Positions 1 through 13,400 of a stretch of 64,000 nucleotides of DNA are shown here, one piece after another. Location of the stretch: NCBI RefSeq assembly GCF_019175385.1, contig NC_083342.1, forward strand, positions 116,126,376 through 116,190,375. The letters are read 5' to 3'. Made by a program: the position numbers and the translations under genes. Numbering within the stretch: position 1 is the stretch's first letter; every line of letters begins with the position of its first letter. Source of the stretch: Lycium barbarum. Taxonomy: Eukaryota; Streptophyta; Magnoliopsida; Solanales; Solanaceae. Below the pieces are notes generated by a model. It was given only the letters and a program-made list of their open reading frames with translations. It did no database searches and was not told the DNA's origin.

Positions 1-1
1 C

Positions 2-2219
2 TTTTTTCCATCCACCAATGGCTACTCTGAGGCAGCCATAAAATCTTGGTGCATCCAAACACCTCATCCACAACCTTGCGAGTACTTCTTGTCACAAAAT
101 CCCAAATATTCAACTCCTATCAACAAAAAATCCGATTTTCTAAAAGTGTCACTAGAATTGGCCCTAGACCGTGCGTTACGTGCCCAAACGAACTCATATT
201 CACTAGGTTCAAAATGCCGTAACGAGCGCGAAAAAGCTGCATGGGCCGATTGTATTGAACTCTATGAACACACAATCCAAAAAATCAAAACAACAGTTGA
301 TCCAAAAGCTAAATGCACAGCTGCTGATGCTCAAACATGGCTAAGTACAGCCTTGACAAATCTCGACACATGTAGAGCCGGTTTCGAAGAACTCGGGGTC
401 ACGGATTATGTGATGCCTTTGATGTCAAATAATGTTACATCTTTAATTAGTAACACTTTGTCTTTGAACCATGGTTACTATACCGAGCCTACTGCGACTC
501 AAGTAGATGGATTTCCAACATGGGTTGCGCCTGGTGATAGGAAACTTTTGCAATCGCCATCGCCAGCTTCTCAGGCGAATATAGTGGTGGCTAAAGATGG
601 TTCGGGGAATTTCAAGACTCTGAATGAAGCTGTTGCTTCTGCTGGGAACAGGAAAGGAAGTGGGAGATTTGTGATATATGTGAAGGCAGGGATTTATAGT
701 GAAAATGTGGAGATAGGATCAAAGGTGAAGAATGTAATGTTGATTGGAGATGGCATGGGAAAGACAATTATCACAGGAAGCAAAAGTGTTGGAGGAGGAT
801 CCACCACCTTTAAATCAGCCACAGTTGGTAAGTATAAACCAAAAACTATTCCAGTATAATTAAATTCTTTCTTTTATCGACTCAATGGAATTGGTGGCCT
901 AAAGTTAAATCTTAATAAGAGGTCTCAAGTATATAAAATAAAATTAGCTTCTCCGTGCGTCACAAGTGCATCTCGTGCGCCGCGTGTGCAACTCTAGTCA
1001 ATTAGTAATAAAAAAAATTTAAATCACATATATATTGTTGTTAAATATGTGTCAGAGGGTGATCAAGACAAGAGTTTTTTTTACTTTTTTTTTTCTCCCA
1101 ACACATGAGTTGTACTATTTGACAAGTGCAAACTAAAATGCTACTTAAAATCTTAGACGCTATATATGAACAAACTCTAACCAACGGATGATTAATGCCA
1201 CTCGTGCCTTTGAAATCCTCTATATATATAGTTCAGCCGCACTAAGTATTAGACCTTAAAAAAAGCATGATTTGACAGTCAACTATATATTATCATTGGT
1301 TCGTACCTTCAAAAAGAGAAATATTAACCAGTTCTAGGACTAATATAACTTGTATGGATAATTTCGTCAACATGTCATGATTTGACAGTCAACTATATAT
1401 TATCATTGGTTCGTACCTTCAAAAAGAGAAATATTAACTAGTACTAGGACTAATATAACTTGTATGGATAATTTCGTCAACATGTCCAGCATATGCTAAT
1501 ATTGTGTCTTGTTTTATTTCTCAATGTCAGCTGTTGTCGGTGATGGATTTATTGCTCGAGGCATAACATTTAGGAACACTGCTGGCCCCCAAAACCACCA
1601 GGCAGTAGCCCTTCGATCCGGCTCTGATCTTTCAGTATTCTACCAATGTAGCTTTGAAGGGTACCAAGACACTCTTTACGTCCACTCTGATAGGCAATTT
1701 TACAGAGAATGCGATATTTATGGTACAGTCGATTTCATATTTGGTAACGCAGCAGTTGTGTTGCAAAATTGCAACATTTTCGCTAGAGACCCTCCGAACA
1801 AGACCAACACTGTTACAGCACAAGGCCGAACTGACCCCAACCAAAACACTGGAATTTCAATTCACAATTGCAGAATCACAGCAGCGTCTGATTTAAAGGC
1901 TTCTAAAAACTCAGTCAAGACCTATTTAGGAAGGCCATGGAAACAGTATTCAAGAACTGTTGTGATGAAAACATTTCTCGATGGATTGATTAATCCAGAA
2001 GGATGGATGCCATGGAGTGGTAACTTCGCGCTGAGCACGTTGTACTATGGAGAGTACTTGAACACGGGTCCGGGTTCATCGACTGCAAATCGGGTTAAAT
2101 GGGGCGGTTATCGGGTTATTACCAGTGCTGCCGAGGCATCTAAATTCACCCCTGCTAATTTCATTGCCGGAAATTCTTGGTTGCCTGCCACCAACGTGCC
2201 ATTCACTTCTGGTCTTTGA
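2..2219 (+). CDS. PME: Pectin methylesterase, group I (PMEI pro-domain plus catalytic domain), 5' end outside window
   Basis: Demethylesterifies cell-wall pectin after secretion. The frame is open from base 2, so the start codon and signal peptide lie upstream of the window. Exon 1 (2-827) encodes a PMEI-type pro-domain with conserved Cys, a dibasic RKLL processing motif (about 538-549) of the kind cut by subtilases in group-I PMEs, and the start of the catalytic domain (VVAKDGSGNFKT, GIYSENV). The donor is GTAAGT at 828; the intron is 828-1530; exon 2 (1531-2219) resumes in phase as VVGDGFIARGITFRNTAGP. Exon 2 carries HQAVALR, GYQDTLY, GTVDFIFGN and LGRPW, so the family's two Gln, two Asp and one Arg active-site residues are all present. 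About 505 residues are visible, close to the usual 520-580 for full pre-pro-enzymes. No internal stop is seen; it looks functional. The symbol is family-level only. Confidence 0.93.
1266..1485 (+). repeat. Perfect-register 110-bp tandem duplication in the PME intron
   Basis: The segment starting CATGATTTGACAGTCAAC at 1266 is repeated at 1376, a period of 110 bp. The copies differ at only a few bases (CCAGTTCTAG against CTAGTACTAG near the middle). It lies wholly within the PME intron and ends about 45 bp before the acceptor, so it lengthens the intron without touching either splice site. Confidence 0.9.
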
Positions 2220-3108
2220 TTTGATTTTTATTTTATATCTCTTTGTTGTGTACTTTTATATATACTGATTTGAATTGTCAATTTATAAGTAGCATGAACG
2301 TAATAATTGTTTCTCGAAAAGAAACGTGTAATTGAGAAACCGATTTGCATTTGTTGTATATTTCCTTCAATGTTGAATTACCTAATTCTTTCTTTAGCAA
2401 AAAAATTGTTGATCGTTGAGAATATTCACCCTTTACTAAAAAGTTCATGATCAAATTGATTATTGTTCCCCTATATATCCTTAATGTCTAGCAGTTTTTT
2501 TTTTAACCACAATATCATTAATTTTGTCTACCGCAATTTTTCTGCCCAATCCAAATACAATGTGGATTAATCTAGTGCTTAAACTTATTAAAACAGAAAC
2601 TTAATTCAAACTAAAACTGACGCACCATTTACAAAATTGCCTCAGTTCAAAAAGTTCGAGGCAAAATTGGCTCATTCTCCCTTATTTTGGAACAATCATT
2701 AGTAGAAAGAGTATTTATGAGCAATTTGGATAGTTGGAGGGCATTTTTATGCCAAAAGTATAAGGGCGAGAATATTTTACTTCAGAGGTATATTGGCTCT
2801 TTTCCCTTAATTATATTAATGGATGCAACGAGAGAAGAGACGGTGAAGCATACACGCAGAGTGCCGTTATATCCGTAGGACAACCTAAATAAATGCAGCC
2901 TAATCAGTGAATTATGAATTTGAAATTCTTTTTAAGGGCAATGATCTTTCTCAATTCACCTTAAAAATAAGATTCTTAACTTTTGATGTTGCTAAATATA
3001 CCGTAAAATTATTGAATAATTAAGTGTCATTTATAGTATGTAATGCTACTTAATTAACTACAAATGTAAAGTATTTCCTTCGTCTCAAATTAGTTGTCAT
3101 GTTTCGCT
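2220..3108. other. Intergenic, no gene seen
   Basis: AT-rich DNA downstream of the PME. The first 200 bp presumably hold its 3' UTR. A 63-codon open frame at 2687-2878 has no recognisable domain. Segments around 2640-2810 (GAGGCAAAATTGGCTCATTC and a partly reversed echo at 2790) look like remnants of a small foldback repeat. Confidence 0.5.
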
Positions 3109-3113
3109 AGTTT

Positions 3114-3800
3114 TGTTGTTTACCCTTAAAACGGTAACAATTAAATTTGTAAGCGGTTTATAGGATACGTGGCTAGATTAGTAAGTTACGTATAATAATA
3201 GTATGCAAATAATAAACGTAATATGGTGAATAAGAGAAAGAAAAGCGTAAGAGAACAAATTGTAGACTCTGAGAATTGGTTCGGTTTTGGAAATAGCCTC
3301 TCTACCTCGAGCCAATCAGTAAGAAAACTCCTCTCTCTCTTTCAGATTACAAAGATGAAAATTGGTAAAAAAAAACTAGCCCGAAAATGAAGGGGGTACA
3401 TCCTTATTTATAGCTACAAATAGATGGGCTTAGTACAACCTGAAAAAAGCCTTTTAAGAAAACCCTAAAATGGATAAGACGGCGTCTGTATGGATGTTCT
3501 GACATCCGTACAGATGTCAGCACAAATGATGGAACGGTTAGGCGACGTGTAGCCTGGCCCGTAACGGATACTCCGAGCCTATGTCGAGTGTCTTCTCCTC
3601 AGGTTCAGATTTTCTGTGCTTATCAACATACCCTCGATTTTTTACACTTAGTTGGAAAAACCCACAACTCCTCGGCCCTCGTTCCTTTCGATCTTACCCA
3701 TGGCTAATGAACTCGTTCTTCTTCGACCTTGCATTGGACAACTGCGATATTTACTCCGATTTTTACTACATACAAATTGCTTCGGTTTTTACCATATACA
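3114..3800 (+). mobile_element. Solo LTR, 687 bp, with 5-bp TSD AGTTT
   Basis: The element begins TGTTGTTTACCC and ends ACCATATACA, with TG...CA termini. It is flanked by AGTTT at 3109-3113 and 3801-3805, the 5-bp duplication expected of an LTR retrotransposon integration. There is no internal coding region, so it is a solo LTR left by recombination, or a very short non-autonomous element. A second copy of the family lies at 37113-37702. The surrounding sequence (CTTCGTCTCAAATTAG at about 3079) resembles a Stowaway-type end, so the LTR probably landed in an older MITE. Confidence 0.82.
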
Positions 3801-4032
3801 AGTTTCTTGAGAACCAATTTGACTAATCGTTAAATCAAATCAACCCAATATTTTACGATTAAAATTTAGATATTCAATTACTATATGAAAAGTATCACAA
3901 CTTGCAACTTTTCTCATGTCATCATTTTGATGAAAAAAAAATACTTTTTAAAAATGTTAGTCAAAGTTTATATAATTTGACTCTTAAAAAGCGAAATATA
4001 ACTTAAAATTCATAATCAACCACCTTTATTAG

Positions 4033-4319
4033 TACTCCCTCCGTCTCAAATTATCTGTCGCTATTTGTTTTACACGCCTGTTAAGAAATATTAATTAGGA
4101 GAGTTATTTGACTATTTTATCATTATTTATGTCTTAGTTATAATCTCTTTTCATTAAATGTTTACTCTATTTATGTGTTATCTCCATTAATGACAAAATT
4201 CTACTAAGGGCAAAATGAGAAAACAACAATTAATTGTGTCTTGAACTACTAAAATGACAAATAATTGAAAACAACTATTTTTAGTAACCATTATATAAAA
4301 TTTGAGACACATGGAGTAC
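4033..4319. mobile_element. Stowaway-like MITE
   Basis: The left end reads TACTCCCTCCGTCTCAAATT and the right end, reverse complemented, reads GTACTCCATGTGTCTCAAAT: an imperfect terminal inverted repeat of about 20 bp around about 285 bp of AT-rich non-coding DNA. The CTCCCTCCGTCTC terminus is typical of plant Stowaway (Tc1/mariner) MITEs. The exact TSD was not resolved. Confidence 0.65.
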
Positions 4320-4750
4320 GATATTTAAACCAAATTTATTGCTAGTACAATTAGGTAATTAATGAAACATAATTATCCGTATAAACATCTTACGACATTG
4401 AATATATTGAGCTAAATAATTGGATCAATAAACACGTAAATACTTGAATAGAAAACTGCGACAAGCTCTTTCAAAATTTATCAATTATAGTTTCCTAAAA
4501 TAAGTATATTGTGGATCTATTAAAAATGAAGTCTGTAGATTAAGCCCCACTGCCCCAGTATTGAAGTGCACATTATCATGTTAGCGTACCACACAACATA
4601 AATTACATAGGGTGGCCACCCAATATAGTTGCTTGATAGGATCAATGAAAGTCTCCTTGATAGATTCCAAATATTTTAATGTTGGCTTAGGCCAATTATG
4701 TCTTTGCATTCATCATGGTAGACGGTAGTACGTAAAGTGAATTTATTTAA

Positions 4751-5253
4751 CGGAAAAGGTTAAAATTATCCCTAAATTTTGAAAAATAGTTTATTTATAC
4801 CCTTCGTTATACTTTAGGGCCAATTATACCCTTACAGTTATACTATGGGGTCAATTATATCCTTATGACTAACGACTGCCACGTGGCATCATCCCAACCC
4901 TTCAAAATTATTTTACCCTCAAATAATTTTTTACCCACTAAAATAACTCAACCCGACCCGATTTTTTTTTCGAGCAAAAATAATACGGATACTTTTTCCA
5001 GGAAAAATAAATAAAAATAATTTCATATTATTTTTGCTGGAAAAAAAATTGTTGAGTTATTTTAGTAGGTAAAAAATTATTTGAGGGTAAAATAATTTTG
5101 AAGGGTTGGGATGATGCCACGTGGCAGCCGTTAGTCATAAGGGTATAATTGACCCCATAGTATAACTATAAGGGTATAATTGGCCCTAAAGTATAACGAA
5201 GGGTATAAATGAACTATTTTTCAAAGTTCAGGGATAATTTTGGCCCTTTTCCG
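4751..5253. mobile_element. Mutator-type foldback MITE, 503 bp, with 9-bp TSD
   Basis: Both arms are long and almost fully complementary: the left starts CGGAAAAGGTTAAAATTATC, the right ends GATAATTTTGGCCCTTTTCCG. The arms extend to about 220 bp each, through a GCCACGTGGCA block, around a short A/T-rich centre near 4980-5040. Flanks are TTTATTTAA at 4742-4750 and 5254-5262. A 9-bp TSD with very long TIRs is the Mutator superfamily pattern. It has no coding capacity. Confidence 0.88.
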
Positions 5254-5262
5254 TTTATTTAA

Positions 5263-5860
5263 TTTCCTCATTGTTTCATCCTGCACATCTCTTCATTTCC
5301 ACATATTTTGTGGTCGTCAAACACTTTCTTCGTCCTTTTTAGAAGAAAGAATATAATGATTAGATCATGGAGTTTTGGAAATATGTTAGTATTTCATATA
5401 ATTTGAAAATTTTCAGCATGCATCATATATATGCTGTTAGTACCCATTTATATTGTTTCCAGGCAGGTGCAGAGCCAAAGAGACAAAAGGGAGTTCATAC
5501 CCCGTTCGCAAATTACAATATTCAAGGTCAATTTATATATAGCCTCTCAATGTAAATTTTTCCTTCGTCCTATTTTTGTTATGGAATCGAAAAGGCAGAA
5601 GAGAAGATCAAAGAGATAATAAATGCTAACTCTTCGTATCGATTCTTAAATTGTTTCTTGTATTAAAAAATAAAAGACTACATCTCTTTTATTAAGAAAT
5701 AATAAGAATAAAATAAAATATATTATTTTCCTTAGAGATACTAAACTAAAGAAAACTAAATATTCTATAATTAATGTAGTAACTAGACTTAGAAGGAAAC
5801 TAAATGTTCTATCCTAGACTTAAAAAGAGAGTAAATATTTTACCATTAATGTAAATCATA
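5263..5860. other. Intergenic, no gene seen
   Basis: AT-rich spacer between the foldback MITE and the first LINE. Two overlapping 62-codon frames (5367-5619) show no domain and no codon bias, and I treat them as chance. Confidence 0.5.
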
Positions 5861-5940
5861 AATATAAGGCTTAATTAGCGAAAAAAGGATGAAGTCAGCT
5901 TCGGTTCTCTTGGTGCACGTTAGCTAAAACTGCGCCACCC

Positions 5941-7434
5941 ATGGGAAAGCGAACTAAGCAGATGACTCCGCCGGAAAATAGACAACTAAGAGACGGTATG
6001 AAGGGATCTAAACAGAGCGAGAATTCAATTAGTGGAACAGGACCGGCCACTACAACTAAGAGAACGAGATCTATCTCTGAAGTTGCACAAATAGGACTAG
6101 TGAAGGGAACAGATGCGAAGGGAGTTCTGGTAGGGAATGCAACGGAGAACACAACTAAACAAGTAGAACCAACACAGAGTAAAGCCGTACAAATGAGAGA
6201 GCAAATTAGGGCTTGGATGACAGCAACACAGACTCCGGTGAGGAGGGGAGGTCAGTCGTGGGTGGCGAAGGTGGAACAACACCACCAAGAGGAGAATGAA
6301 GTCACAGATCTAGGTATGAGGACTAAATGTAAGGTTTCTGTATGGGACAATTTTGATATCTCAAAGGTTACGAATGTCAGATTCAAGCTGGAGTATGTGA
6401 ATCCGGAGATACAAGGAGACCAATTGATTGTAGAAATTGAGGAGGAGGATTTTGTTACTGAAATTGAGTTTTGGAAGCATGCGATTGTCTGCTATGTGTT
6501 AGGTGCCCACCCTCCATTTTCTGTGCTTCATGGGTTTATCCAGAGAATGTAGGGGAAACATGGCATTAACAAAGTGGTAATGATGCAGAATGGAATAGTA
6601 CTGGTAAGGTTTGATGCAGCAGAGGGAAAAAATGAAGTCATTCATGGGGGTATCTACCACTTTGATAATAAGCCTCTAATTGTGAAGTTATGGAGTACAG
6701 ATATGGAATTCACCAGAGATGAATTGTACTCTGTTCCAATCTGGATTAAACTGCCCGGATTAGACTTCAAATATTGGAGTGCAAAGGGCTTGAGCAAACT
6801 TGGGAGTCTGGTGGGGAAACCACTGATGGTTGATAGAAATACAGAACGAAAAATACGGCTGAATTTCGCTAGATTACTGGTGAAAGTGCAGATTAATACT
6901 CCATTGCCTGATGTGGTCTTGTTCAAAAACGAAAGAGGAAAGGTTGTTGAGCAAAAAGTTACATACGATTGGAAGCCATCGATATGTAAAGTGTGTCACA
7001 AGTATGGTCATACTAAGGATATATGTAGGAGGAATAAGAAAAATATATCAGAAGTTAATGAGGGAAAAGGTCATGAGGCAACACAAGTTGTAGAACAAAC
7101 AAAAGAGGAAGGGGGGAACAGGGTATCGAGGGAAGATGTTAGAGCAGGGGATCCTGCAGCTGGGAAGGGAGGTGGCTGGAGAAGACCATATAACCAAGGT
7201 GGGAGGGGTGGGGGCTGGAGAAGGCCACAGAATGGAGGTGCAAGGCAAGCTCAGAAAACAAACGCAATTGGCGGAGGGGCCAGCAGTAGTGTTGGAATAG
7301 CAGGTGCTACAGGGGAAGTTACTGTCCCGGTCGCAAATACTTTTCAACCACTTGGGAGGGAGGGGAAAGTATCTAACAAGGAACAAGCTGAAGTTGGGAG
7401 GGGTAATCAAGAGGCTCCTCCGGGGGATGGTTAA
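5941..7434 (+). pseudogene. LINE copy 1 ORF1 (DUF4283 / CCHC zinc knuckle), one nonsense codon
   Basis: A 497-codon frame broken only by TAG at 6550-6552, where the context (QRM-stop-GKHG) suggests a former Trp codon. The C-terminal half has DUF4283-like sequence (MVMMQNGIVLVRF, PIWIKLPGLDFKYWS) and a zinc knuckle CKVCHKYGHTKDIC (C-x2-C-x4-H-x4-C) at about 6987-7028, followed by a Gly/Arg-rich tail with GGGWRRP repeats. In related LINEs this protein coats element RNA. The ORF2 start at 7427 overlaps its end by 8 bp. Confidence 0.85.
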
Positions 7435-10400
7435 AATCATGAGCTGGAATGTGAGGGGCCTGAATGGCCTCAATAAGCAGAGGGAAGTCAAACTCCTCTG
7501 CAATTAATTAGAGTTAGGATTAATGTGTTTTGTCGAAACTAGAATAAAAATACATAAGGTGGGATCGTTGGTGGAAGACATGTTTGGAGGATGGAAGTAT
7601 AGGAGCAACCATGCTGCCCATTATAATGGAAGGTTGTTACTAGTTTGGAGGAAAGACTGGTTCGATGTGGTGGTCGAGAGCGAAACAGCTCAGGCCATGA
7701 CATGCCAAATCACATGTATTTCAATGCAACTTAGATTTAAGGCAACTTTCGTATATGCCTTTAACTAAAAAGAAGATAGGAAGGAATTGTGGAACTACTT
7801 AATGCAGCTGAATCTGAGGTCTATCCCATGGGTGGTATTAGGGGATTTTAATGCGGTGTTGCATGCTGAGGACAGAATTGGTGGTACCCCAGTCACATAT
7901 GCCGAAATTGTGGATTTTCAACTTTGCTTGGATACTTGTGGACTAGTGGAACTCCCAACTAATGGGGGTAAATACACATGGACGGATAATCAAGATGAAA
8001 GAATTTTTTCCCGAATCGACTGGGTGTTTATAAATGGGGAGTGGATGGATGATATGCCGGAATGTAGAGCAAATATCCTCCCAGCAGGTGTAAGCGACCA
8101 TTGTCCCATTGTTGTCCAAATGGTGAAGCAAATTAACAAGCCTAGACGAGCATTCAAGTTCTATAATGTTTGGTGTCAACATCCGGATTTTCACAAGGTT
8201 GTTGAAGATGGTTGGCGCACAGGTATAGCAGGGTATAAAATGTTTCAAGTGGTTCAAAAATTGAAGAGGTTGAAACAGAGCCTCAAACAGCTGCATCGTC
8301 AATATTTTAGCAACATCGTTCAGGAGGCAAAAACTGATAGGATAGCCATGCTACAGTGCCAGGAGAGACTACTTGCAAATCCTACTGATGCTCACATACA
8401 GCAAGAGGAGAAAAGCCTTAGATTGAAGTATAGGCAGTCTGCTAAACTTTCAGAACTGTTCTTGATCCAAAGAAGTAAAGCTACCTGGATAAAGTTAGGA
8501 GACGACAACACAAAATATTTTTTCGCCTTAATCAAACAAATAAAATTAGTACAATCAGTGTGCCAAATTCAAGATGAGCAGAGCCAAGTCCAACATGAGC
8601 AAGACAAGATTGCGGGGGTATTTGTTCGATACTACTAGCAGATGCTAGGGGAACATGGGGGGCCAAGAAGAAAGGCATATCCAGGTTCTTTACTCAAGGG
8701 CCTAAACTGTCTATGGAACAACAATGCAGGCTGCTGAGGGCTTTTACTGAGAAGGAGATAAAAAAGATGCTATGTTTAACATCAATATTAATAAGAGCCC
8801 AGGCCCTGATGGCTTTGGGAGTGGGTTTTTCAGAGCGGCGTGGCCTAAGGTGGGACATGACGTGTGTGATGCAGTATGGGAATTTATGAGGACAGGTAAA
8901 ATGCTAAGACAACTAAATAGCACTTTGATTTCCCTCATTCCTAAGGTGAATAACCCTGTCAATTCAAGCCAGTTTCGACACATATCCTGCTGCAACGTGT
9001 TGTATACATGCATTTCAAAATTACTATGGGTGCGACTGTCAGCAGTGTTACCAAATCTGGTCAATGCCACACAAGCGACATTTGTTAAAGGCAGGTCATT
9101 GGTACACAATGTGTTAATATGCCATGACTTACTCAGGCATTATAATAGGAAGACTTCAGCCAGATGTTTGATGAAGATTGACGTGAGGAAAGCGTACGAT
9201 ATGGTACAATGGGAGTTTGTGCAGGAAATGCTAGAAGGGTATGGCTTCCCGGAAAAATTTACTCAGTTAGTGATGTCTTATGTCACTGCGACTAGTTTTT
9301 CTGTGAAGGTAAATGGGGACAGCTGTGGGTATTTTGAGGGGAAAAGGGGGTTGCGTCAAGGTGACCCACTCTCACCCTTGTTGTTTGTGTTAGTCATAGA
9401 GTATCTGAGTCGAGTTTTGACGCAAATGAGCTAGCTGGCTGACTTTCGATTCCACCCGATATGCAAAGATATGCAGCTCACGCATCTTACATTTGTGGAT
9501 GATCTCATGATCTTCTGTAAAGGTACTTAAGCATCGGTTCAAAGGATAATGGAGGCATTGCACCACTTCTCGGCTGTTACAGGTTTGAGTGCAAATTCTG
9601 ACAAATCGAGCATCTACATGGCTGGTGTGGATGATGAGACAAAAACGAAGCTGTTGGAAAGCACTTGTTTCAGGGCAGGGTCCTTCCCCATGAAGTATCT
9701 GGGCCTACCTCTGTCGCCAAAAAAATGGACCAAACTTGATTGCCATCAACTTAGTATGAAAGTTACAGAGAAAATCAGGTCTGTGGCATCACGACATCTT
9801 TCTTATGCAGGTAAACTACAAGTTGTTAATTCAATTCTCTTCTCTCTTCACAACTTTTGGGGGGCAGTTTTCATCCTGCCCCAAATTGTGTTAAAGGATG
9901 TCGACGAGAAGTGCCAAGATTATCTATGGGGCAGCAGTGAAAATGCTAAGAAAGTATCCTTGGTAGCATGGGAAAAGGTGTGTAAACCGAAGAAACATGG
10001 TGGGTTAAATATTAGAAGTTGTAGGAAGTGGAACATGGCATCGGTGGGTAAATTAGTCTGGCTACTTGTGACTGATAACGAGGCACTGTGGGTTAAATGG
10101 GTTCATGGCATTTATATGAAATCTGATGTGGATTTTTGGAGTCATACTCCACCTAGTGACTGTAGCTGGTATTGGAAGAACCTAAATAAAATTAAACTAG
10201 GGATGCAACAATGGTTTAGTCAGAGAAGGTACATGCTCACTAAGGATGGCAACTACTCTGTCACGATGAGCTACCTCACACTGCTGGCCAATACAGTAAG
10301 ACTTGACACACATGATCTGATATGGAGTAAACTACTCCAACCCAGGCACCGGTTCATACTATGGCTGGCTGCTCAAAAGAAATTGCTGACAAAAGATAGG

Positions 10401-13400
10401 ATGACTGGAATAGGCATAGGCCGCGATAAAGCAGCGTGTGTGTTGACACCCAATTTTGTTCCTCCCTTATTTAATTTTATTCACTCGGGCATCTAAATTT
10501 ATTGACGAGCTAAATACTTTATTTTCACTACTATTATTTTCACTACTTTTATTTTCAACATCACGAGCATTACTTTATCATAAATTTTTAAATATTCGTC
10601 ATCGTTTCATTTTTTTTCGGGTTTGGAATCGTTAAATTAATTACAAGACAACACTTTGTTAAATCCTTATTTTCTACATATTAATTATTAATTGTCTTCA
10701 CATAGTATATATTGTACTAGTTATTAAATTAGAAACCCAAGAATAATTAAATAGAGGAGGAAGAATCAACAATTTTCACCTCATAAGCAATTGCTCGGAA
10801 GTATATCAATGGTGGACTCATTTTGAAGCTCGTATTTTAAAACAACGTATTATAATTTTTATTTCATCAAAATATTATTTTACAAGGGGTAAATTCTTGA
10901 TAATAGTTATCTACCCCAAAAGAAAAAAAAAAAAAAACTTTGCATTTGCATTCCTCTTTCCACGCCACACATCTCTCCTGATTTCTTTTTCCCTTTTTCT
11001 TTAATAGGCTCCACATGCTCCTTCCTTTTTTGACTACATTTCACTCAGGCTCCCTTCCATTTCTTCTTGTCCCCCCACGCCTATGTCCTCTCTACTCTCT
11101 CTGTCTCCCCCCCAATTTCAGGACAGAATTTTAACATTTCAACAGCTCTCTCTTCTCTTCCTCTCTTTAACAAAAATCCTAATTTTCTACATCTATAAAT
11201 ACTTTATTAAATGTTTTAGCAGAGGGGGATTTTTTTTTGGAACATCTTGAAACACTACCATATCAAATACATTCTCTGCACATTTTAAAAGGGGAAGAAC
11301 CTTTAATTTCTAGAGTTACTCTCTCTGTCTCAGTAGACTTTAGCTGTGACAGAGATTTCGGAATTCATTTGAGTCAAGTTTCAAATTTATTCATAACAAA
11401 GGAGTAGATCTGAAGAGGACCTCAAAGCCTTTGTTCACTGCACCCACAAAAGGTAAATTCGACTCTATTTTAGTTCATTTACCCCCTCCGTATCTAGCGT
11501 CTTTGCTTATTTAGGAAAAATCCGTGTTGATGATTTTATTTTTGTGTGTTCGGATAATGAATGTTTTAAGCATGACTATGATTCTACTTCAGTTAAGTTA
11601 ATTTATTTTTCTTCTGCTACCTGCCATGCTGAAATTTTCTTGAAATCCTATTCCTTGTTCCTTTCATTTATCACGTGGATGAGTAAAAATGTTATCATGA
11701 CTTAGAATATTTACTTTGATAGGTTGTTTAACTTTATTTATCCTTTTAATCACATGTATGAAGGTTTAATGAAAATGTTACTGTCTCGGGTCATATTTCT
11801 ATGTGTTACTGTACCGATTTATATATTTTCATAGGGTAGAAGTATTTAGATCTTTGTTCAAAGCTTTTAAGTCATGATACTTTCCTTATAAACTTGAATG
11901 GACATTATTATACTAGTAGTAATGGTTAATCTTTTAATCGACACCAAAAAATGATCCATGATCTCCTCGCTCGTGTAATTCATACTGTCTTGATGCATTA
12001 TGGCCTGAGTCCTAGTCGGTGATGTTAATTAGTCTATCTCGCCATGTCTGGGTATATGTTGTTGTCTCTGTTTCTTTACATCTGGTTGCTATTTCAACTT
12101 CATTTTTTTTTCTCTCTGTTAATCTGAGTCCGCATGTCTGGTAGGAATATTTAGTGTCACTGTTTTCCAGTTAAAATTCCTCATGATTAGGTAGTATTTA
12201 ATGTCTTTCATTTCGGGTATGCCATCAGAGGTATAGCAATCAGGTGGCTTGCTTAATTTGTGTTAATTGATTCGGACAGCCTTATAAAACATGTACATAA
12301 TCTACTGATTTGTTTTGAACTTATATTTTACATGTTTAATCTTATTCGTCGAGCAGGTACTAATCCTTTTCTTTATTTTTATTTTTTGCATGACATCTCG
12401 CATATGAGTCCAGGCGACTCGTCGTCTTCTCCCACATTCGGTGTTGGGCCAAGGCCCAACGAAACATCACTCCTCCCTCTGTCTAGATCTGTCCGCAGCA
12501 ATACAAAAAAGAAAATTTGGGCCGAAGCCCAACAGTGAACAGCCGCAACAGACCACATCAGTTTTCTTCGAAAAATGGGCTGAGCCCATTTACATCATAC
12601 CTACTCCTCTATTTTTATTTTTGTATGCATTTAATGTGTATTGTATGACTAACATTTTTTCTTGTTTGTTAATTTAGATAAACTTTAGTGACATTAAGGG
12701 TTTTAGTTTAGTAATGGGTAGTTGATTCCACAAATCACATTCACTTCTATTTTCTAAACTATTTATGGTATCTATAATATTTATTTGAATAATTGATTTT
12801 CAAATAGTATGCCTACATATTTTTGGGTTAAAGGAATCATTTCTCATTATTACCATCTTAGGAATTTCAAAATGTCACTAACACACAAAATATGAAACCA
12901 ATTGTATTTTATAAACATTTTTAAGATTTACCCAATTATACATATTTTAGCCGATAAAAAAAAATAGAAAGAAATTCATGGCCTTTTTCATCATATTTAA
13001 GAACATAAGTCCAGGTATTTCTATACCATCATATTCATATAATATAGTTTTTACTTAAAGATCACTTTTGTCAAATTATCGTTTAAAAGGCTATTATTCA
13101 TAGGCAAATCATCCTATTTTCTACAAATCTTATTTTGTGAATAACATTACTATTTAAGGCCTTAGCAATACTTTCAAGATATTTTCTTAAAATATTTAAA
13201 ATACTATATTTACACTTAAGCCTAACAAATTATAAGTCCGGTCGGTTAACCATTGTTAATGGGTCTTAAAGGATGCCTAATACCTTCCCTTTAGACTAAT
13301 TGAACCCTTACCTAGAATCTTAAGTTTCGTAGACCTTAAACAGAGCTAACTTTAAACATAACTTTAAACTTTAGGTGTCCTAATTCACCATAAATAATTA

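Noticed and set aside
2687..2878. 63-codon open frame as a small gene
   Set aside because: No domain, no conserved context, repeat-like surroundings.
3581..3826. 81-codon open frame as a gene
   Set aside because: Lies mostly within the solo LTR at 3114-3800 and runs past its end.
12260..12677. Overlapping frames inside the 10.4-kb solo LTR
   Set aside because: No retroviral-type or host domain; compositional.
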